The notes under the pieces: generated by a model | Seen by the model: the letters and a program-made list of their open reading frames with translations, nothing else | Told to the model about the DNA's origin: nothing | Databases searched by the model: none | NCBI GenBank assembly: GCA_949289625.1 | Contig: CASEPH010000448.1 | Location: 1 to 22,599 of the forward strand | Reading direction: 5' to 3' | Length of the DNA stretch: 22,599 nt | From: an uncultured Clostridia bacterium | GTDB lineage: Bacteria; Bacillota_A; Clostridia; Oscillospirales; Oscillospiraceae | Position numbers and translations under genes: made by a program | Shown here: positions 7,205-14,582 of the stretch, in pieces | Position numbering within the stretch: the stretch's first letter is position 1 | Layout of the letters: each line of letters starts with the position of its first letter

Positions 7205-7631
7205 GGTATTGGCTGTATGTATCAGCGAACAGAAGGGCGTCCAGAAGCATCCTGTGGAGGAAGCCCAGCTTCGGGTGGATCACGGTATCGTGGGAGACGC
7301 CCATGCTGGCAACTGGCACCGGCAGGTGTCCATCCTGGGGGTGGACAGTGTAAATAAGCTTCAGGAAAAGATTACACTGAAACTGAAGCCGGGGGATTTT
7401 GCGGAGAATATTCTGGTAGACGCATCCTGCATCTATCAACTGCCGGTGGGTACCAAGGTGCAGCTGGGTACGGCGATCTGCGAGGTGACTCAGATCGGAA
7501 AAACCTGCCATTATGACTGCGCAATTCGTAAGGCTGCGGGAGATTGCGTGATGCCCCGGGAGGGAATTTTTGTAAAGGTCATACAGCCGGGTGTTGTAAA
7601 ACCCGGCGATGCATTTACTGTAATGGATTAA
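7197..7631 (+). CDS. MOSC domain protein
   Basis: A 144-residue stand-alone MOSC protein, the small beta-rich domain found in molybdenum cofactor sulfurases and relatives. HGIVGDAHAGNWHRQVSIL, FAENIL and especially GKTCHYDCAIRKAAGDCVMP followed by EGIFVKVIQPG are the family signature. The cysteines there include the likely active-site residue. The chosen ATG overlaps the end of the mogA-like gene by 8 nt with a GGGGG stretch about 10 nt upstream. It is the last gene of the operon, just ahead of a terminator. Clostridial Moco operons often contain such a gene; sulfur transfer to or carriage of the cofactor is the usual proposal but is not proven. Confidence 0.9.
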   Translation: MAKVLAVCISEQKGVQKHPVEEAQLRVDHGIVGDAHAGNWHRQVSILGVDSVNKLQEKITLKLKPGDFAENILVDASCIYQLPVGTKVQLGTAICEVTQIGKTCHYDCAIRKAAGDCVMPREGIFVKVIQPGVVKPGDAFTVMD

Positions 7632-7656
7632 ATCCGATGAATGTTAACGGTATATC

Positions 7657-7703
7657 AAAATGTGGGAGGGAGATCAGTTTTTCTGATCTCCCTCCCACAT
7701 TTT
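7657..7703. terminator. Bidirectional intrinsic terminator between convergent genes
   Basis: Arms 7657-7677 and 7683-7703 form a perfect 21-bp stem around a TTTTT loop. A-rich sequence on one side and T-rich on the other give a U-tract in both directions. It ends both the plus-strand cofactor operon and the minus-strand beta-helix gene. Confidence 0.95.
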
Positions 7704-7718
7704 TAATTGATATGTTGG

Positions 7719-9068
7719 TTACAGGACCTCCAGAATTCCTCCAGAGGGAAGCAGATGCTTTCCAGCCAGCATAGACTTGGATTTTGCTTTGATGGTAACA
7801 CCTGCGGCGGCATCGATTCCAGTGGCGTCTGTCAACAGGGTCACGTCGGAATCCTTTGTGGCCACCCAGGTGCTTCCCTCGGTGAGCCGCAGCTGCGGAT
7901 ATCCGGTGATTGCACCGGTGAGGGCTGTATCCACAAAATTCAAACAAGTTTTCCGTTCTGGATCACTACAGCAAAGGTCACCAAACAGCTCCATACCTTC
8001 AAAGGTGAACTGAACACCGTACTCCTGTGGAGAATGTGCTCTGGTTTTATAGTAGAATTCATCGTCAGTGAGCATGGTTTCGAGGATGATACCCTTTGTG
8101 CAGGTCAGCCGGCAGTCTTTGAGATATATGTCCACGTTGGTGCTCTTGCAGCGGAACATGGGGCCGGCGCTGAGAAGATCGCAATTTTCCATACGGATGG
8201 TACCGATGGCTGTGAGATCTGACATGCCTCCGTGGACCAGGAAGCCGTAGCCCTTGCAGGCACCATTGACGTCCCGAAATTGAATGGAGGAATCGCCGTC
8301 CTGAATGCCAAAAACGTTACCGGAAGAAATCTGGCAGCGGTTGAGAACCACGTGACAGCCGTTATCAGCGTAGACCACATAGCCGTTGCCGCCCACGTCA
8401 ATTTTTGAATCGTCGGCCTCCAAATAAACATATCCACCGGAGGAGTCTGTGGAAAGCGCTGCCCAGGCCTCCGCGTAGATTTCACATCCATAAAAATAGC
8501 TTTCGGAGTTATCCATGGACAGGTGCGTACGGCAGTTTCCGCCCAGTCCCAGGGGAGCAGGAGGCTCCATCATCCCCGGACCGATTACCGGTACATACCC
8601 ATCCGGCAGTGGACCGCCATAGGTGGCGAGCTTTGCGTCAAACACTTTCAATGTGGCTCCGGAGGTTGCAATGGTGGCGGAACGAGTGGCACCATGGGTG
8701 ACGATCTGACCACCACGGATGTCCACCTTGGCATAATCCGCAGCCAAAACGCCGGCGCCTTTACAGGTAAAATCGCTGCAGCCTGGACCGGACATATGGA
8801 TATCCGGTGTCATAACCACGGAAGTTCCCCCGGAAATCACCACGGCATTAAGCTCTGGCTTGTCACAGTCCAGGGAAAAATCAAGAAGGTTTCCCTCTGT
8901 AACCGTACCGGAATAGTCTACTGCGCCAGAACGCTGAGAATCAATCTGCCCCTCGGATAACCATAAAGCGGCCTCTGTCTGCTCGGGCTTTGCGAAAGGG
9001 GGACGGCTTTTCCCTGCCAGAGGATTGCGTCCGCAGATGAATTGGGTCTTTTCATTCAGATTGGCCAT
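7719..9068 (-). CDS. Right-handed beta-helix protein of unknown function, no signal peptide
   Basis: A 449-residue protein I cannot assign to a characterised family. From about residue 65 onward it is made of short repeating beta segments with alternating small, hydrophobic and Asp/Gly/Asn residues (AVVISGGTSVVM, AKVDIRGGQIVTH, VYLEADDSKIDVGGNGYVVY, IYLKDCRLTC), the pattern of a parallel beta-helix of the pectate-lyase/adhesin sort. Cysteines recur along the chain. The N-terminus (MANLNEKTQFICGRNPL) has no signal peptide, lipobox or membrane segment, which is unusual for beta-helix proteins and suggests a cytoplasmic location. AAAGGAG 7 nt before the ATG supports the start. It is a single gene between two terminators. 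No catalytic motif for a known carbohydrate-active enzyme was recognised. Confidence 0.85.
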   Translation of the reverse strand: MANLNEKTQFICGRNPLAGKSRPPFAKPEQTEAALWLSEGQIDSQRSGAVDYSGTVTEGNLLDFSLDCDKPELNAVVISGGTSVVMTPDIHMSGPGCSDFTCKGAGVLAADYAKVDIRGGQIVTHGATRSATIATSGATLKVFDAKLATYGGPLPDGYVPVIGPGMMEPPAPLGLGGNCRTHLSMDNSESYFYGCEIYAEAWAALSTDSSGGYVYLEADDSKIDVGGNGYVVYADNGCHVVLNRCQISSGNVFGIQDGDSSIQFRDVNGACKGYGFLVHGGMSDLTAIGTIRMENCDLLSAGPMFRCKSTNVDIYLKDCRLTCTKGIILETMLTDDEFYYKTRAHSPQEYGVQFTFEGMELFGDLCCSDPERKTCLNFVDTALTGAITGYPQLRLTEGSTWVATKDSDVTLLTDATGIDAAAGVTIKAKSKSMLAGKHLLPSGGILEVL

Positions 9069-9093
9069 GGATCTTCTCCTTTCACTGGTTGTA

Positions 9094-9123
9094 TATATAT
9101 CTGTCCATATTTAGGATACCAAA
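9094..9123 (-). promoter_or_regulatory. Possible promoter of the beta-helix gene
   Basis: Reading the minus strand, TTTGGT (9123-9118) and TATATA (9099-9094) are 18 bp apart and lie just upstream of the gene's ribosome binding site. The -35 match is weak and the AT repeat makes the -10 register uncertain. Confidence 0.3.
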
Positions 9124-9231
9124 TGAAGGGAACTTCGTCAATGGAGGAGACCGCAAATTACAGAAATAGAAACCTGGAGATTGAAAATTGATAATGGTGT
9201 AACGCTGTCTTTTTACACTCGGTATTGCGAC

Positions 9232-9262
9232 AAAATCGGCAGCCGGACGAGCCGGCTGCCGA
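9232..9262 (-). terminator. Intrinsic terminator of the phosphodiester glycosidase-family gene
   Basis: An 11-bp perfect stem (9236-9246 with 9252-9262) with a 5-nt loop, followed on the minus strand by TTTTG (9235-9231). It lies 22 bp past the stop codon of the upstream minus-strand gene and separates it from the beta-helix gene. Confidence 0.8.
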
Positions 9263-9283
9263 ACTGTATCTGTACGGAAACGA

Positions 9284-10987
9284 TTATCCGTAGACCCAAG
9301 CCGTGGGCAGAGTTCTGCCACCGGGTAGGGCGGTATTGGAGCAACGAGTGATATATTCTCCCTTATAGTACATAATGGCGCTGGTGCCGCCGTCCAGATT
9401 CAGAGCCTGAACACAGCCGTATTCCAACAGCAGTTCCGCAATATCCTCCACACCACAACCCAGACTATCCGAAAGCCGTCCTTCCACGATCACCATCATG
9501 GTTTCCAGACGGCTGGATTGTCCAAGCACAGCACGGGGATTGGGACTGTTCCAATCGCTGTTCATAATTTCGCCATCAATGATGAGAGCCGGTTGAAACT
9601 CACAGGCATCCCGGGTCCCTTCGCCCACCTCGGAGTCAGAATCCACGATATACATCATGTTGTCATCCCGAAGCTCAATACGCTTTGCAGCACCGCTGAG
9701 CCGAGAACCGTAGGTTTCTCCGCTGCAAATGGCAAGACCAGAGATTTCACCGCCGTTTCCGGTACCGTCCGGGTCGATAAAGGCGCTGCCGGAAATGGCC
9801 AATACGCCGTCGTTTGCGTCACAAATCCGGCCGGCAGTTTGACCGATGATTCCCAGGGTATCCGCAGCACAAAGCCGCAGCTGACTGGTATCTTTGCAGA
9901 TGGCCATAATGCCTCGGGACTGGTTTGCGGAAAGGTATACTCGGATCAGCACAATGCCATCCTGGGCATTGATTGCCAGCACCTGATCGCCATAAATGGT
10001 TTCGATGGAGGTACCTTCTTCGTCGAGACCGCTTTCATTGATGTCGATACCAGACCAGCCGTTATCCAAGGCTTCCGGATGCTCTTCCAGGTATTGATAC
10101 ATGGAGTCCTGGTCCAACTCCCAGAAAAGGTCAAAGAAGATATTCTCATCCGTGGCAGGTTCCTCCACAGATGCTTCCGCTGTTTCCACAGAGGATGCTG
10201 CTTCCGGTGTTTCCTCGGTGTTTGCACTGGAGGAAATGGTTTCAGAAGCAAAGCTGGGAAGCTCCTGAATATCAACGCTGCCCCAGCCACTTTCAATGCC
10301 CACCATTGCAGCATCGGATTCGTACTGTGCCCGCATCACGTCGTCGATAATATCGCCAGGGATGATGGCGGTAGCCATCCATTTGTGGTTTAGCGTGGAC
10401 ATGGCAGTCTGAATATACATGGTTCGCAGCTGCTGAATCAGAGGAATGTTGGAGTAAATTCCTACCAAATAGGCGATACTAAATACCGTCAGAAATACCA
10501 ATAGACCGTGAGCAAGGATGCTTAACACTGGGTGACGACGTTTTTCCTTTTTGGGAGGGGGAACAACAGGTGGTTCTGTGTTGTCGAGCTCCTGATCCTC
10601 TTCAGAGTAATGGTACCATTCGTCTGGAGAGGCGTCCGGAAGAGACGCATCAAAGGAACGATATTCCCGGCTGCCGTCAAAAGAACGGTACTCGCCAGAA
10701 TCCTGATAGGTATCCAAATCCTCTTCGTCCAGAAAATAGTCCTGATCCTCTTCACTTGCATCAAAATCAGCTTCAAACGTATCGGATGTCGAATCGAAGT
10801 CGTTTATCGAATCGAAGTCGTCTATCGAATCGTCGGACAAATCGATATCAAATTCGTTTTTTGGGAGGATGTTTTGCAGTATTTCAGAGAGCGTATCCCC
10901 CGAATGTATGGAGAGATCCTCCTCGGGCAAATCGTCCCCATTTTTGCGGAACGAATCCTCTTTGCCGTACAGATCGTCTTTTTCCAT
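9284..10987 (-). CDS. Membrane-anchored phosphodiester glycosidase family (NAGPA-like) protein with acidic N-terminal region
   Basis: A 567-residue protein from ATG 10987. Residues about 1-140 are extremely rich in Asp, Glu and Ser and likely disordered, with short repeats (DSIDDFDSINDFDS; EYRSFD twice). A basic patch KKEKRRH precedes one membrane segment at about 154-179, so the acidic part should be cytoplasmic and the rest outside. After a Ser/Thr/Glu-rich linker, the C-terminal ~230 residues form a phosphodiester glycosidase-type domain: VLAISGSAF, ELLLEYGCVQALNLDGGTSA and GGRTLPTAWVYG are its hallmarks. Relatives include the mammalian uncovering enzyme; bacterial members are thought to act on envelope polymers. 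A longer version from TTG 11008 has AAGGAG in front of it, but the predicted promoter places transcript start near 11014-11018, so the ATG with GAGGAA at 10998-10993 is preferred. Confidence 0.85.
   Translation of the reverse strand: MEKDDLYGKEDSFRKNGDDLPEEDLSIHSGDTLSEILQNILPKNEFDIDLSDDSIDDFDSINDFDSTSDTFEADFDASEEDQDYFLDEEDLDTYQDSGEYRSFDGSREYRSFDASLPDASPDEWYHYSEEDQELDNTEPPVVPPPKKEKRRHPVLSILAHGLLVFLTVFSIAYLVGIYSNIPLIQQLRTMYIQTAMSTLNHKWMATAIIPGDIIDDVMRAQYESDAAMVGIESGWGSVDIQELPSFASETISSSANTEETPEAASSVETAEASVEEPATDENIFFDLFWELDQDSMYQYLEEHPEALDNGWSGIDINESGLDEEGTSIETIYGDQVLAINAQDGIVLIRVYLSANQSRGIMAICKDTSQLRLCAADTLGIIGQTAGRICDANDGVLAISGSAFIDPDGTGNGGEISGLAICSGETYGSRLSGAAKRIELRDDNMMYIVDSDSEVGEGTRDACEFQPALIIDGEIMNSDWNSPNPRAVLGQSSRLETMMVIVEGRLSDSLGCGVEDIAELLLEYGCVQALNLDGGTSAIMYYKGEYITRCSNTALPGGRTLPTAWVYG
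10788..10832. repeat. 18-bp tandem repeat, 2.5 copies, inside the acidic region
   Basis: Units 10788-10805 and 10806-10823 differ at two positions, followed by a half copy (10824-10832). They encode the DDFDSI/NDFDS repeats in the acidic N-terminal region of the glycosidase-family protein. The array could vary in length between strains. Confidence 0.7.
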
Positions 10988-11020
10988 GACTGTTCCTCGC
11001 TTTAGCAAAAATTTCTCCTT

Positions 11021-11049
11021 ATTGTATCATAATTCCGGGATAAAAGCAA
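11021..11049 (-). promoter_or_regulatory. Promoter of the phosphodiester glycosidase-family gene
   Basis: On the minus strand TTGCTT (11049-11044) and TACAAT (11026-11021) are 17 bp apart; an overlapping TATGAT is also possible. The predicted start near 11014 leaves an untranslated leader of about 27 nt before ATG 10987. Confidence 0.45.
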
Positions 11050-11173
11050 GGGATCATCCATGAATGGCGCTAGGGGCAAAACAGAAGTGGAAAGAATGTC
11101 CAATTTGTTTGACATTCCGCGTGAATTTCAAAAATTTTTTCATGGTTTGCCGATTCCATTCAAAGTGGTCCTG

Positions 11174-11182
11174 TGGTATACT
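11174..11182 (+). promoter_or_regulatory. Extended -10 promoter element upstream of the ParB-like/BMP gene
   Basis: TGGTATACT is an extended -10 (TGn followed by TATACT), 48 nt before the ATG. No good -35 is seen, as is common for extended -10 promoters. It is divergent from the promoter of the glycosidase-family gene about 130 bp away. Confidence 0.4.
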
Positions 11183-11230
11183 ACTTCTGAAAACCCGTTT
11201 TCTCAGGAAAACATAAGGGAGGGTATAAGC

Positions 11231-13153
11231 ATGGCTGATTATGACAGCAGTTCTAACTATAAACAGGCGAGAGCCCTGGGACGTCATTTTTTGGCGGAGC
11301 ACAGCAACACCGATACCAAGGGCTATCTTTTGATTTTGGACGACCTCATCGGCAATGTGGAGATCACCGGCGAGATCAGCCTTGGTACCTGCGAGATTCC
11401 CATCAACAAGATCATCGGCACCAGAACCTCTGCCAGAAGCAACGCTTTTGCAGGCAACTTCATGCCGCTGTTGCCGGAAAATACAGAGTTCGGCGTGAAG
11501 TGGATGAAGCTGTATAGCTCCCATATTTCCGAGGGTATCCGTGAACCCATCAAGGTCTATGAATATATTAACCGCTACTTTGTTCAGGAGGGCAACAAGC
11601 GCGTCAGCGTGTTGAAATACCTGGGGGCTGTTGCCATCGAAGCCAAGGTCACCCGGCTGATCCCCAAGCGGGACGAGAATAATAAATTGGTGTCCATCTA
11701 CTATGAGTTCTTGGACTTTGATCGACGGGCAACCTTTGATAATTTGTGGTTTTCCTATCGGGGCAGCTTTACCCGTTTGGTCCATCTGGTGCAGGCGTGG
11801 CAGACAGAGCATCCCGAGGTCAAGACTTCTACGGCAGATCTGATCAACGGCGCCTTCAAATCCTTCCGCGTGTGTTACCGGGAGGCAGGCTTTGACACAC
11901 TTCCGATTACCTCCGGCGACGCCTTTTTGGAATATCTCAACATCTACGGATTTCAGCAGGGCAGAAGCCTCTCGGAGCTGCGGGAGCAGGTTAAGAGTTG
12001 CGAAGCCCAATTTAAGCTGATCGCAGCTCAGGATCACGACACTGTTAACACAGTGGAGATGAAGTACGATTCGGAGAAAACGCCCCTGTCCTTTTTCTCG
12101 CGTCGTCCAAGAAAGCTGAAGGTGGCTTTTGCCTTTGAAGCCACGCCGGAAACCTCTTTGTGGACCTATACTCATGATGTGGCCCGACGTCGCTTGGAAC
12201 GTACCATGGGGGATAAGATTTCGGTAATTACAAAGTTTTCCGTACCAAGCGGAGAGAACGCCTATGGTCCTCTGCGAGAACTGATGGAGGAAGAACCGGA
12301 TATTCTCTTTGCCACCAGCCCCAATATGTCGGCAGGGGCACTGCGGCTCTCTTTGGAATTTCCGGATCGGGCAATCCTCAACTGTGATCGCGCACAGCCA
12401 AAAAAGAATATGATTACCTATTTCGGAAAATTCTTTGAGGCATCGTTCCTGTGCGGCGTCATGGCTGGCGCTATGACCAGAACAGGGCGGATTGGATTTA
12501 TGTCTGCCGCCATGTTCCAGCAGGACGCGACCTGCGATGTCAATGCCTTTGCGGTGGGAGCACAGCTGGTGAATCCTACGGCCCATGTGATCAATGTGGA
12601 ACTGTTTGGACCGATACAAAAGGAACAGGATCATGCGGAGGCCAGGTATCTGCTGGCGCAAAAAGGGGTTGACATTGCCCTCTGCATTCATCAGCTCAAT
12701 ACGCCCCAGGTCCGGAAAGGCTTCCCGGGTGTTTTTGCCCAGCTTTATCTGCTCAAAACCCACAGTGGATACCCCAGCGAATGCATTGGCGCAGCAGCAG
12801 TAGACTGGTCGGTGCTCTACAATCAGCTGGTAGGGGATAGCTTTACCACGAAAAACTCCATTTTGGATATAACCAGAAGCGGCATGGATAGTTCGATCCA
12901 TTTTGGCTGGGGCCTCAATACCGGGATACTGGATGTACTGGGGGTGGATTCCTTTATGGGGCACAATGCGATCCGTCTGCTGAACATTTTTAAGGATCTG
13001 GTCCAGTCCGGCAAGGTTCATCCCTTTGAAGGGCCGCTCTATGACAATCAGCACAATTTGATTCTGGAGAAATACGAGACCTTCAACCTACTGGAAATTC
13101 AAAATATGGCGTGGCAGCACGAGGCGGTGCTGGAGCGCATTCAGATGACCTGA
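11231..13153 (+). CDS. Cytoplasmic ParB-like / BMP (PnrA-type) ligand-binding domain protein
   Basis: A 640-residue two-part protein. Residues about 30-155 contain GEISLGTCEIPINKIIGTRT and EPIKVYEYINRYFVQEGNKRVSVLKYLGA, the pattern of a ParB/sulfiredoxin-like domain (parameter binding followed by a GNKR loop). From about 290 (RKLKVAFAFEATPETSLWTYTHD) to about 600 is a BMP/PnrA-type periplasmic-binding-protein fold, with DILFATSPNMSAGAL, ASFLCGVMAGAMTRTGRIGF and VDWSVLY. BMP proteins are normally secreted lipoproteins that bind nucleosides, but this one has no signal peptide or lipobox, so it is probably a cytoplasmic sensor or enzyme accessory. The start is ATG 11231 behind AGGGAGGG (7 nt spacing); the longer reading from 11060 would start ahead of the promoter. 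The function is unknown. Confidence 0.85.
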   Translation: MADYDSSSNYKQARALGRHFLAEHSNTDTKGYLLILDDLIGNVEITGEISLGTCEIPINKIIGTRTSARSNAFAGNFMPLLPENTEFGVKWMKLYSSHISEGIREPIKVYEYINRYFVQEGNKRVSVLKYLGAVAIEAKVTRLIPKRDENNKLVSIYYEFLDFDRRATFDNLWFSYRGSFTRLVHLVQAWQTEHPEVKTSTADLINGAFKSFRVCYREAGFDTLPITSGDAFLEYLNIYGFQQGRSLSELREQVKSCEAQFKLIAAQDHDTVNTVEMKYDSEKTPLSFFSRRPRKLKVAFAFEATPETSLWTYTHDVARRRLERTMGDKISVITKFSVPSGENAYGPLRELMEEEPDILFATSPNMSAGALRLSLEFPDRAILNCDRAQPKKNMITYFGKFFEASFLCGVMAGAMTRTGRIGFMSAAMFQQDATCDVNAFAVGAQLVNPTAHVINVELFGPIQKEQDHAEARYLLAQKGVDIALCIHQLNTPQVRKGFPGVFAQLYLLKTHSGYPSECIGAAAVDWSVLYNQLVGDSFTTKNSILDITRSGMDSSIHFGWGLNTGILDVLGVDSFMGHNAIRLLNIFKDLVQSGKVHPFEGPLYDNQHNLILEKYETFNLLEIQNMAWQHEAVLERIQMT

Positions 13154-13180
13154 GGGCTTGGAGTACTGATGAAGACATGG

Positions 13181-13217
13181 GAGGCAGTGCGGCGGAATTT
13201 AAACGCTGCACTGCCTC
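13181..13217 (+). other. 14-bp stem-loop between the ParB-like/BMP gene and the AEC transporter gene
   Basis: Arms 13181-13194 and 13204-13217 pair over 14 bp with a single G-U, around a 9-nt loop. No T-tract follows, so it is unlikely to be a standard terminator. It ends 15 nt before the transporter start codon, just ahead of its GAGGA site, so it could affect translation or mRNA processing. Confidence 0.6.
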
Positions 13218-13232
13218 TGATAGCGAGGACGT

Positions 13233-14177
13233 ATGGAGAATTTTATTTTTAGCCTCAATGTGACCGTACCGGTATTTGTGATTATTTTGGTGGGCGGTTT
13301 CTTGAAACATATCGGGCTTTTGACGGAGAGCTTTGCGGCGGTGGCGGATAAATTTGTGTTTAAGGTTGCCCTGCCCGTGCAACTTTTTCAGGATATTGCC
13401 ACCATGGACCTGCGAGCGGAGTTTGCCTGGGATTTTGTGCTGTTCTGTGCAGGGGCTACCACGTTTATGTTTGCAGCTTGCTGGGGAATTGCCAAGCTGT
13501 TTTTAAAGGATCGAACGATGGTGGGCGCTTTTGCTCAGGCTGCTGCCCGAGGTTCTGCTGCCATTTTGGGAATTTCCTTTGTGGAAAATATTTATGGAAG
13601 TTCCGGCATGGCTCCCATGATGATTGTGGCTGCGGTGCCCCTGTTCAATATCTATTCTGTAATCATCCTCATGGTTTCCTCAGCGGAAGGAAAGTTTAAC
13701 GGCCAAGTGCTCCGAAACACATTAAAAGGAATTGCTACAAATCCCATTATTCTGGGGATCTTGGCCGGTATGATATGGAGCCTTTCGGGACTGCCCTGGC
13801 CGGGAATGCTGAGCAAATCCGTGGGCTATTTGGCCGGTACGGCAACGCCCTTGGCCTTGCTGGTGTTGGGGGCAACCTTCCGGGGGAAGGCAGCCCTACA
13901 AAAGCTGCGTCCCACTGTGTTTGCTGCACTTTTAAAGCTGGTGATTATTCCGGCGGTGATTTTCCCTGTGGCCATTGCTATGGGATTCCGGGGGAGCGAA
14001 CTGGTGGCGATTATGATTATGCTGGCATCACCCACTACCGTGACATGCTATATCATGGCGAAGAATATGGGCGGCGATGAGGTGCTTTCGGCCAGCGTGG
14101 TGATGACCGCTACACTGTTTTCCAGTGTGACATTGACGTTTTGGGTGTTTCTGATCCGGAGCCTGGGGTACATATGA
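13233..14177 (+). CDS. AEC family (auxin efflux carrier-type) permease
   Basis: A 314-residue integral membrane protein with about ten hydrophobic segments, from FSLNVTVPVFVIILVGGFLK at the N-terminus to TLFSSVTLTFWVFLIRSL at the end. The typical AEC features are present: the KHIGLL turn after helix 1, FVFKVALPVQLFQDIA, NPIILGILAGMIW at mid-length and a final half with PLALLVLGATF and SPTTVTCYIMAKNMGGD. Family members export or exchange small carboxylates such as malate or malonate, and auxin in plants; the substrate here cannot be read from sequence. The ATG follows GCGAGGACGT. It is 79 nt behind the ParB-like/BMP gene, so cotranscription is possible, with the intervening hairpin. Confidence 0.9.
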   Translation: MENFIFSLNVTVPVFVIILVGGFLKHIGLLTESFAAVADKFVFKVALPVQLFQDIATMDLRAEFAWDFVLFCAGATTFMFAACWGIAKLFLKDRTMVGAFAQAAARGSAAILGISFVENIYGSSGMAPMMIVAAVPLFNIYSVIILMVSSAEGKFNGQVLRNTLKGIATNPIILGILAGMIWSLSGLPWPGMLSKSVGYLAGTATPLALLVLGATFRGKAALQKLRPTVFAALLKLVIIPAVIFPVAIAMGFRGSELVAIMIMLASPTTVTCYIMAKNMGGDEVLSASVVMTATLFSSVTLTFWVFLIRSLGYI

Positions 14178-14193
14178 GTTATCTTGAAATAGC

Positions 14194-14227
14194 AAATAGC
14201 GAAGCAGCCGTCGCTGCTTCGCTATTT
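14194..14227 (+). terminator. Intrinsic terminator after the AEC permease gene
   Basis: A perfect 15-bp stem (14194-14208 with 14213-14227) with a 4-nt loop. The 3' arm ends in TATTTT, giving a short U-tract. Confidence 0.8.
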
Positions 14228-14502
14228 TCGCATCTGCCCTCGGTAAACCTCAGAGACACACTTGACCGTTCCAAGACATACCCTTTGAGATCACACAGGT
14301 TATCCTGTTACTCAAGATCCCGCACCAACTTCAACCGTTTATGGAAACGATCGTCCTTGGATGTTCAGTGGCCTTTTGAACACCGGTATTATCTTGTTTC
14401 GATCCAAAGCAAGTATATGCAGCATCGACGGAAATATACCAAGGCACAGAGATTTCCAATGAAAAAAAGATGCAAAATGCAGAGGAAGACATTGACGAAA
14501 TT
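14228..14502. other. Non-coding gap, no gene recognised
   Basis: About 275 bp between the permease terminator and the next promoter region. A plus-strand open frame crosses it but begins inside the permease gene, is rich in Arg/Ser/Lys and resembles no known protein. On the minus strand a short stretch reads without stops but has no start or ribosome binding site. A small ACAGG/CCTGT hairpin (14295-14308) is present. It may contain decayed sequence. Confidence 0.5.
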
Positions 14503-14569
14503 TGTGTTCTATGTCACTTGACTTTCTCTGGCCTAAAGCATATAGTATTTTGTATCAAATGAGACAAAA
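14503..14569 (+). promoter_or_regulatory. Promoter with two candidate Crp/Fnr-type sites upstream of the Crp/Fnr gene
   Basis: TTGACT (14518-14523) and TATAGT (14541-14546) are exactly 17 bp apart, a strong sigma-A type promoter with start near 14553. Just upstream, TGTGT-N6-TCACT (14503-14518) resembles the CRP consensus TGTGA-N6-TCACA at 8 of 10 positions and is centred about 42 bp before the start, the classic activator position. Over the start, TTTTGTATCA-AA-TGAGACAAAA (14548-14569) is a 22-bp palindrome with one mismatch, placed where a repressor would block transcription. Autoregulation is inferred. Confidence 0.6.
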
Positions 14570-14582
14570 TGGAGGCTGTGAC

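Noticed and set aside
11109..11137. Perfect TTGACA as -35 of the ParB-like/BMP gene promoter
   Set aside because: At 17 bp spacing the -10 position reads AAATTT, which does not fit; the extended -10 at 11174-11182 is a better candidate.
11054..13054. A 666-residue open frame on the minus strand
   Set aside because: It is antisense to the well-supported ParB-like/BMP gene, has no recognisable domain, and is explained by codon bias of the real frame.
14141..14521. 126-residue plus-strand open frame after the AEC permease
   Set aside because: It begins inside the permease gene in another frame, runs through the terminator, and has an unnatural Arg/Ser-rich composition.
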